This document shows, one piece after another, positions 1-5,319 of a stretch of DNA of 5,319 bases. The position numbers were made by a program, and so were the translations under genes. The stretch is from Paludibacter sp. (GTDB lineage: Bacteria > Bacteroidota > Bacteroidia > Bacteroidales > Paludibacteraceae): assembly GCA_024709185.1 (NCBI GenBank), contig JANJXE010000333.1:1-5319 (forward strand). The letters run 5' to 3'. How positions within the stretch are numbered: position 1 is the first letter of the stretch; each line of letters begins with the position of its first letter. Under the pieces are notes generated by a model. It ran no database searches, was not told the origin of the DNA, and saw only the letters and a list, made by a program, of their open reading frames with translations.

Positions 1-1
1 C

Positions 2-3000
2 ATCGTTCAGGATAAGAACGATATAATGTGGTTTGCTACTTTCGATGGGCTCAACCGCTACGATGGGTATACATTCAGGGTTTATCGTAATGAAAGGAAT
101 AATCCCAATTCACTGATGCACGATGTATTGCGTACATTATTTGTCGATTCGGATGGAAATGTATGGGTGGGTAACCGTGGTGGCCTGTCGCGCTATGTTG
201 AGCAACGCGATAATTTTATGAATTATGTTTGTAGTACCGACGACGAAAAGGTTGTGCAGGTCAATGCTCTGGTAGAGTTTGATGCTACTCATTTGCTGGT
301 GGGCACCGAGGCTGGTTTACTCTTTTTCGATAAAAAAAAGGAGGTTTTTGTACCATTCGAACAGCTTTCCACAATCAAATCTCCCATTCAATCACTGGCC
401 CGTCAGGGGAACCTGATTCTGATTGGCACTACACAGGGATTGCTGGTGTATAACACAAGCCGTAAGACCCTTGGTCCTGTGCATACTGCATTCGACGGAC
501 TTACCATTCAGTCGGTTTTGCCACAGTCGGAAACCCGGATTTGGGTGGGTACCGAGGGTGGTGGTCTGTTCAGGTTGAATATGCTTACAGGTGAAGTGGT
601 TAATTTCCGGCACGATCCGAAAAATAAAAACAGCCTGAGTTCCAATTATGTACGTTCGCTGGCGTTTGATGCACAGTTTCATCTCTGGATAGGTACTTTT
701 AATGCGCTTAGTATACTGGCCAATGGTGAAGATACCTTCACAAATTTGTACCACGATCCCACCCGCGAGAGCTCCATCAGTCAGAATTCGATTCGTTCCA
801 TCTACATGGATACCCAGGGCGGAATGTGGCTTGGTTCGTTCTACGGCGGAATTAATTATTATCATCCTCTGAAAAACAAGTTTGATCACTTGCAACAGAA
901 TCCCTATACCCGATCGCTCAACGATAAGGTTATCAGTTGTATGGTGGAAGATGCCGATGGGCGAATCTGGATTGGAACCAACGATAGGGGAATTAATATC
1001 TACAATCCGAAAAGTGAATCGTTCGATTATATTACTCACGAAAACCAGCCTGCGCTGGAATCAAACAATATCAAAACCTTTTTGCTTTCCAACGATAGGA
1101 CGTCGGTGTATGCAGGAGCTCATGCCGGAGGACTGGTGAAAATTAACAAACGCACCAATGCGGTACAACGGATTGCAATCCATCACAAGTCGCTTGCCGA
1201 TGTGTATGCTCTGACCTACGATGCTGAAGGTGCAATATGGATAGGTACTCTTACAGGCTTGTACCGGATGGATGAAAAAACTTCGCTGACGACTGAAATT
1301 GATATAGCTGCAATGGGCTCCGACCAGGTGTTTTTTCTGAAAAACGACTCGAAAGGCCGTATGTGGATAGGGGGTGAGAAATCGCTCGGTGTTATTGAAT
1401 CATCCGGCGGAAAAGTCCGGGTGTTTCAATCTGGCGATTATAACGGAACGGTGGTGAATAGTACAGTAAACTGCATTTTTGAAGATTCGCGCAAACGCAT
1501 TTGGATTGGTACTCGTGGTGGTCTGAATCTCTACAACGAAGATGGTAACTTTCAGCTTTATAGCAAAGAAGATGGATTGCCCGGAAATATGGTGTATGGG
1601 ATTCTTGAAGATTCATTTGGACGACTGTGGATAAGTACGAATGTAGGATTATCTGTTTTCAATCCGGAATCGGGCGTTTTCCGGAATTATGCCGAGGCTG
1701 ATGGACTGGAATTTCGTCAGTTTAACATGTATTCCTATTGTCAGTCGCGTTCGGGCCTGATGTATTTTGGAGGCATCAATGGAATCACCCGTTTTTACCC
1801 TGAATTGCTGATTGATAATCCCCACACCCCACGGGCACGTATCAGCCGAATCCTGGTACAGAATCGTGAAGTACATCCGTTGGATGAAACAGGGGTGCTT
1901 TCTGACCATATTCTAAATACACGAAAAATTACTCTGAAAGCGAATCAACAAGGCCTTACCATCGAATTTTTTGTACCGAATTACCTTGCCGGACAACACA
2001 ATACCTTTGCCTATCAGTTGGAGGGTATGGATAAAGATTGGATTGTGAGCAACGATACGCGGCAGGTCACCTATACCAACCTGAGCCCCGGGAACTATAC
2101 CTTCAGAGTAAAAGCTGCCAACAACGATGGAAAATGGAACGAGGAATTTTCGGAACTGGAGATTCGGGTGCTTCCACCCTGGTGGCGCAGCTGGTGGGCC
2201 ATCCTGCTGTTCACCGTTGTTGCACTGGTTGTTGGTTGGTATGTAATGCGCTTTCTTAACCAACGAAGGGCCATGAACGAACAGCTGGAAAAAGAGCGGC
2301 AGGAAAAGGAAAAGATTGAGGAGATGAACCAGATGAAAACGCGTTTCTTTATCAATATCTCTCATGAATTTCGGACGCCCTTAACGCTGATTGTATCCCC
2401 CCTGCAGGAGTTGATGGAACGGGCAACCGACAAATGGCAGCGTTCGCAACTGGCGCATATTCATAAAAATACGAATAAAATGCTGCACCTTGTGAATCAG
2501 TTAATGGATTACAGGCGCGCTGAACTTGGCTTTTTCGAACTGAAAGTGCATCCTGTAGATGTGCGCCGACAAGTTGCAGATATTGCCGGATTATTCGAAA
2601 AGAGTGCAAAACGCAACCGAATTCATTTCACCACCGAAGATTTGACAAAAGAAAAGGAAATGTTGGCCGATACCAATTACCTCGAGCTGATTCTGACAAA
2701 TCTGTTATCCAACGCCTTTAAGTTTACTCCCGAAGGAGGTAAGATAACAGTTCGGATAGAAGAAGATCTTGATCACCTGATTTTAGAAGTGCAGGACTCG
2801 GGCTGTGGTATTCCGGAAGATAAGCTGAAACTGATTTTTGATCGGTTTTACCAGGTGAATATCGATCACATGGGCACCGGCATTGGCTTGTCGCTCGTGA
2901 AACGACTGGTGGACCTCCATCATGGAAGGATTGAAGTGAAAAGTCAACCGGGCGAAGGGAGTGTATTTACAGTTTATATTCCCCAAAATACGGAGGCCTA

Positions 3001-3889
3001 TCATGCCGACGAACTGGCTGCACAGCCAGCAGCCCGCGACGAGAAAAAAACGTCACCGGCCGTGCTCGATTTTGTTGTGGATAACGAGATCTCCAACGAA
3101 CGGCCTGTCGCAGAAGATTCATCGCAAAAAAGTGATACCCTGCTCATTGTGGAAGACAACAAGGAAGTTACAGATTACCTTTCCGGAAAATTGTCGGCCC
3201 ACTACAGGGTGCTTACTGCCGGAAATGGTGTTGAAGCACTCGAGCTGCTCAAAGAGGAAGAGGTAGACATGGTGCTGACTGATGTGATGATGCCCGAAAT
3301 GGATGGTATCAAATTGTGCCGGGCTATTAAGCAAAATATCAAAACCTGTCATATCCCCGTCATCGTGTTATCGGCCCGAACCAATACCGAAGATCAGCTT
3401 GAAGGGCTGGAGGTGGGGGCCGACGATTATGTGCCCAAGCCATTTACCTATTCGGTGTTGAAGATGAAAATTCAGAACATGCTGAAAGCCCGGCGCCGTA
3501 GCCAGGAGTACTATGCCAAATCGCAGGAAGTAGAGCCTGAGAAAATTACGTTTAATGCTATGGATGAGGAATTACTGCGAAAGGCCCTGGCCATTGTACA
3601 TAAAAATCTTGACAATAGTGAGTTTTCAACCGATATTTTTTGTTCAGAGATGGGAATGAGTCGTTCGAACCTGCACCTCAAGCTAAAAGCGATTACCGGT
3701 GAGTCGACCATCGACTTCATCCGAAAGGTACGTTTCAACGAAGCCTGTAAGTTGCTCCTCGATGGTCGGTACAATGTGGCTGAGGTAAGTACAATGGTCG
3801 GTTTCAATACTCCTTCGTATTTCGCAACCAGTTTTCGTAAATATTATGGCTGTCTTCCTACAGAGTACGTAAAATCAAGAAGATTGTAA
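2..3889 (+). CDS. Hybrid two-component system (HTCS) sensor/AraC-type regulator, 5' end cut by window edge
   Basis: This is a one-protein signalling system: a periplasmic sensor, histidine kinase, receiver and DNA-binding domain that controls a polysaccharide utilization locus. Residues are counted from the Met codon at 26, which is internal: codons from base 2 read IVQDKNDI, the usual first-blade lead-in, so the true start and signal peptide lie upstream. Residues 1-590 hold fourteen propeller blade motifs (such as IWVGT at 172, IWIGT at 314, 404 and 492), fitting two seven-bladed propellers. A Y_Y_Y domain spans about 635-716, a membrane helix 723-744, and a charged probable coiled coil 745-770. 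The kinase has H780 in SHEFRTP, N892/N896, DSGCGIP at 924 and GTGIGL at 950. An approximately 48-residue polar linker leads to a receiver (about 1036-1152; E1043/D1044, D1086 phosphoacceptor, S1116, K1138) and an AraC helix-turn-helix domain (about 1180-1284). All key catalytic residues are present, so it should be active. The ligand cannot be read from sequence; the neighbours suggest a glycosaminoglycan-like oligosaccharide. Confidence 0.97.
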   Translation: MVQDKNDIMWFATFDGLNRYDGYTFRVYRNERNNPNSLMHDVLRTLFVDSDGNVWVGNRGGLSRYVEQRDNFMNYVCSTDDEKVVQVNALVEFDATHLLVGTEAGLLFFDKKKEVFVPFEQLSTIKSPIQSLARQGNLILIGTTQGLLVYNTSRKTLGPVHTAFDGLTIQSVLPQSETRIWVGTEGGGLFRLNMLTGEVVNFRHDPKNKNSLSSNYVRSLAFDAQFHLWIGTFNALSILANGEDTFTNLYHDPTRESSISQNSIRSIYMDTQGGMWLGSFYGGINYYHPLKNKFDHLQQNPYTRSLNDKVISCMVEDADGRIWIGTNDRGINIYNPKSESFDYITHENQPALESNNIKTFLLSNDRTSVYAGAHAGGLVKINKRTNAVQRIAIHHKSLADVYALTYDAEGAIWIGTLTGLYRMDEKTSLTTEIDIAAMGSDQVFFLKNDSKGRMWIGGEKSLGVIESSGGKVRVFQSGDYNGTVVNSTVNCIFEDSRKRIWIGTRGGLNLYNEDGNFQLYSKEDGLPGNMVYGILEDSFGRLWISTNVGLSVFNPESGVFRNYAEADGLEFRQFNMYSYCQSRSGLMYFGGINGITRFYPELLIDNPHTPRARISRILVQNREVHPLDETGVLSDHILNTRKITLKANQQGLTIEFFVPNYLAGQHNTFAYQLEGMDKDWIVSNDTRQVTYTNLSPGNYTFRVKAANNDGKWNEEFSELEIRVLPPWWRSWWAILLFTVVALVVGWYVMRFLNQRRAMNEQLEKERQEKEKIEEMNQMKTRFFINISHEFRTPLTLIVSPLQELMERATDKWQRSQLAHIHKNTNKMLHLVNQLMDYRRAELGFFELKVHPVDVRRQVADIAGLFEKSAKRNRIHFTTEDLTKEKEMLADTNYLELILTNLLSNAFKFTPEGGKITVRIEEDLDHLILEVQDSGCGIPEDKLKLIFDRFYQVNIDHMGTGIGLSLVKRLVDLHHGRIEVKSQPGEGSVFTVYIPQNTEAYHADELAAQPAARDEKKTSPAVLDFVVDNEISNERPVAEDSSQKSDTLLIVEDNKEVTDYLSGKLSAHYRVLTAGNGVEALELLKEEEVDMVLTDVMMPEMDGIKLCRAIKQNIKTCHIPVIVLSARTNTEDQLEGLEVGADDYVPKPFTYSVLKMKIQNMLKARRRSQEYYAKSQEVEPEKITFNAMDEELLRKALAIVHKNLDNSEFSTDIFCSEMGMSRSNLHLKLKAITGESTIDFIRKVRFNEACKLLLDGRYNVAEVSTMVGFNTPSYFATSFRKYYGCLPTEYVKSRRL

Positions 3890-3926
3890 CAAAATTGATA
3901 TTATTTTCTACAAATTTCAAGCACGC

Positions 3927-3949
3927 TACGGATTAAATACGGTTTATTT
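3927..3949. promoter_or_regulatory. Possible operator: tandem TACGG repeat overlapping a short palindrome
   Basis: The 75-bp gap between the regulator and the GH88 gene contains TACGGATTAAA followed directly by TACGGTTTATT, an 11-bp direct repeat matching at 8 of 11 positions, about one helical turn apart. It overlaps an inverted repeat, AAATA (3935-3939) and TATTT (3945-3949), separated by 5 bases. AraC-family regulators commonly bind direct repeats, so this could be a site for the upstream HTCS or another regulator. The repeat is short and A/T-rich and could be chance. No convincing Bacteroidota -33/-7 promoter pair is visible in the gap, and there is no clear terminator after the HTCS stop codon. 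Confidence 0.22.
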
Positions 3950-3964
3950 GCATCGTCAAATAAA

Positions 3965-5143
3965 ATGAATCGTATGAACCAGAAATCTTTTTTACTTACA
4001 TTAATTGCAGTTGCAGTGCTGAGTGTTTCGTGTCAGCAAAAGTCGTGGGTCGACCAGAGTATCGACACTGCAGGTTACCAGCTTACGATGCTGGCCGATG
4101 AAATTGCCGATTCGGCAAAGTTGCCACGTTCAATCCGCAATGGAGCAGTACGCCTTGAAGACTTATACGACTGGACCAGTGGTTTCTTTCCGGGCAGCCT
4201 TTGGTACATGTACGAATTTACCGGTGATGAAAGCTTTAAATCAAAGGCACAGCAGTTTACTAATTTGTTGTACAACCTGAAAGAGTATAGGGGTACTCAC
4301 GATTTAGGTTTTATGGTGTATTGCAGTTATGGCAATGGTTTCCGGTTGACGGGCGATACCAGCTACGTTCCCGTAATGGTACAAACTGCTGATAATCTTA
4401 TCTCACGTTTCCACCCTGTAAGCGGTACCATTCGTTCGTGGGATTTCGGTGAATGGCAGTATCCGGTCATCATCGATAATATGATGAACCTTGAATTGCT
4501 GTTCTGGGCCAGCGAACATACAGGTGATCCGAAGTACAAAGAGGTAGCGGTGCGTCATGCCGACATTACCATGCAGCAGCACTACCGCAGCGATTTCTCC
4601 TCGTATCATGTAATCGATTACGATACCATTACCGGTGGTGTGCGCTCGAAAGGTACCTTTCAGGGCTATGCCGACGAGAGTGCCTGGGCACGCGGGCAAG
4701 CCTGGGGCTTGTATGGCTACATCGTATGTTATCGCTTTACTCAGGATGAAAAATACCTCGACTTTGCACGAAATATAGCTTCGTTCATTATGAAGAGCGT
4801 CGATACCAACGACCGGATTCCGTACTGGGATTATAACGCACCGGATATTCCTGATGCACCCCGGGATGCCTCTGCTGCAGCGATCACCGCATCGGCACTT
4901 TTCGAGTTAAGCACCTTTGTTGAAGATGGAGGTTCGTACTTCAGCTACGCCGAAACTATATTGAAAAATCTCTCCGGTGAAGCCTATCTTGCTAAAAAAG
5001 GAGAAAATAAGGGTTTTGTGTTGATGCATTCGGTGGGGCACCTGCCGGCGAATTCCGAAATTGATACGCCACTCAATTATGCCGACTATTATTACCTGGA
5101 AGCATTAAAACGCTACAAAGAACTGGCTGTTGCAGCGAACTAA
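3965..5143 (+). CDS. GH88 unsaturated glucuronyl hydrolase, lipoprotein
   Basis: The enzyme removes the 4,5-unsaturated uronic acid that polysaccharide lyases leave at the non-reducing end of oligosaccharides; GH88 acts by hydrating the double bond, after which the sugar ring opens. At 392 residues it has the family's usual length. The N-terminus is a lipoprotein signal: Lys7, a hydrophobic stretch at 9-19 and lipobox LSVSC ending at Cys23. The two expected catalytic aspartates are visible, D113 in THDLGF and D171 in IIDNMMNLELL (equivalent to D88 and D149 of the Bacillus enzyme). The WARGQAW motif (241-247) and the C-terminal NYADYYYLEAL (371-381) are also typical, and distinguish it from GH105. 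Residues after Cys23 are QQKSW with no acidic cluster, so it probably faces the periplasm. The start at 3965 is the first ATG after an in-frame stop at 3896-3898; ATG at 3974 is a possible alternative that leaves the signal intact. It follows the HTCS by 75 bp and precedes a probable lyase by 50 bp. Substrate could be heparan sulfate, chondroitin/hyaluronan or another uronate polymer. Confidence 0.95.
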   Translation: MNRMNQKSFLLTLIAVAVLSVSCQQKSWVDQSIDTAGYQLTMLADEIADSAKLPRSIRNGAVRLEDLYDWTSGFFPGSLWYMYEFTGDESFKSKAQQFTNLLYNLKEYRGTHDLGFMVYCSYGNGFRLTGDTSYVPVMVQTADNLISRFHPVSGTIRSWDFGEWQYPVIIDNMMNLELLFWASEHTGDPKYKEVAVRHADITMQQHYRSDFSSYHVIDYDTITGGVRSKGTFQGYADESAWARGQAWGLYGYIVCYRFTQDEKYLDFARNIASFIMKSVDTNDRIPYWDYNAPDIPDAPRDASAAAITASALFELSTFVEDGGSYFSYAETILKNLSGEAYLAKKGENKGFVLMHSVGHLPANSEIDTPLNYADYYYLEALKRYKELAVAAN

Positions 5144-5193
5144 AATCATAGTGGTCTTTTCTTTACGACCGTTTAAAAAACAATTATTTACAC
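5144..5193. other. Short intergenic gap, probably within an operon
   Basis: The 50 bases between the GH88 stop codon and the next start are A/T-rich. They contain a weak hairpin (GGTC at 5153-5156 with GACC at 5167-5170, 10-base loop) that is not followed by a T-run, so it is not a convincing terminator. No TTTG/TAnnTTTG-type promoter pair is seen. The spacing and shared strand suggest the two genes are transcribed together. Confidence 0.35.
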
Positions 5194-5319
5194 ATGAAAT
5201 TCAGAATTCTAACAGTACTCGCTATAAGCTTTTTGTTGTTGCCCGTGAAGGCTCAGGAGTTAAATACTGAGGTTTTTAATCTGCTTACGCTCGACAACCC
5301 GGGACTCGAACAGGTGAAA
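5194..5319 (+). CDS. N-terminal fragment of a secreted protein, probably heparinase II/III-family (PL12-like) lyase; cut by window edge
   Basis: Only 42 codons are present and the frame is still open at the last base. The start is the ATG at 5194, preceded by an A/T-rich stretch with no Shine-Dalgarno, as is normal in Bacteroidota. Residues 1-20 form a standard signal peptide (K2, R4, hydrophobic 5-17, then PVKA) with likely signal peptidase I cleavage between A20 and Q21; there is no lipobox, so the protein should be soluble in the periplasm. The mature start, including VFNLLTLDNPGLEQVK, resembles from memory the N-terminus of Pedobacter heparinase III (FDHINLEYSGLEKVN), the opening of the alpha-helical domain of heparinase II/III lyases. 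Such a lyase would make the unsaturated oligosaccharides used by the GH88 enzyme encoded 50 bp upstream, and the two are probably co-transcribed. The catalytic domain is outside the window, so the lyase family (PL12 or a related heparinase-fold family) and substrate remain uncertain. Confidence 0.6.
   Translation, partial: MKFRILTVLAISFLLLPVKAQELNTEVFNLLTLDNPGLEQVK

Noticed and set aside
392..1039. 215-codon open frame on the minus strand inside the sensor region
   Set aside because: It lies wholly opposite the HTCS propeller repeats, has no recognisable domain and is a by-product of the coding strand's repeated composition.
540..1525. Recurring DNA strings like TGGATTGGTACT and TGGATAGGTACT
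   Set aside because: They encode the W-I-G-T core of successive propeller blades and are explained by the protein repeat, not by a separate DNA repeat element.
1913..2365. 150-codon open frame on the minus strand opposite the Y_Y_Y and membrane segments
   Set aside because: Low-complexity Leu/Phe-rich translation opposite a well-supported domain; nothing suggests it is a gene.
2961..3266. 101-codon plus-strand open frame in another phase over the kinase-receiver linker
   Set aside because: It overlaps conserved HTCS coding sequence entirely, and its translation has no recognisable features.
3943..3950. TTTATTTG as a possible Bacteroidota -7 element (TAnnTTTG)
   Set aside because: It differs at the conserved A, has no TTTG-like -33 element about 19 bases upstream, and lies only 14 bases from the start codon.
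5153..5170. GGTC/GACC hairpin after the GH88 gene as a terminator
   Set aside because: Only four base pairs with a 10-base loop, and followed by A-rich rather than T-rich sequence.

Overview
The window reads as a fragment of a polysaccharide utilization locus (PUL) from a Bacteroidota bacterium, most likely Bacteroidales or a relative. The evidence is a hybrid two-component system (HTCS) of the fused sensor/AraC type typical of that phylum, a lipoprotein glycoside hydrolase beside it, A/T-rich start regions with no Shine-Dalgarno sequence, and moderate G+C judged by eye. All three genes are on the + strand and the gaps are short, so there is no long non-coding stretch.

Layout: (1) 2-3889, an HTCS regulator whose 5' end is cut off by the left edge; the reading frame is open through the first codons, and the missing part is probably only the signal peptide and the start of the first propeller blade. 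(2) 3890-3964, a 75-bp A/T-rich gap with a small direct/inverted repeat that could be a regulatory site. (3) 3965-5143, a complete GH88 unsaturated glucuronyl hydrolase with a lipoprotein signal. (4) 5144-5193, a 50-bp gap with no clear promoter. (5) 5194-5319, the first 42 codons of a secreted protein cut off by the right edge; its mature N-terminus resembles heparinase II/III-family polysaccharide lyases (PL12-like).

Likely working: a lyase (probably the third gene) cleaves a uronic-acid-containing polysaccharide by beta-elimination and leaves a 4,5-unsaturated uronic acid on each product. The GH88 enzyme removes that sugar. The HTCS senses an oligosaccharide in the periplasm and switches on the locus. 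HTCS, GH88 and PL12-type lyase together recall the heparin/heparan sulfate PUL of Bacteroides thetaiotaomicron. The substrate here is an inference, because the lyase is almost entirely outside the window and no SusC/SusD pair, sulfatase or kinase is visible. I see nothing that amounts to a wholly new system; the open questions are substrate identity and the regulatory site in the first gap.
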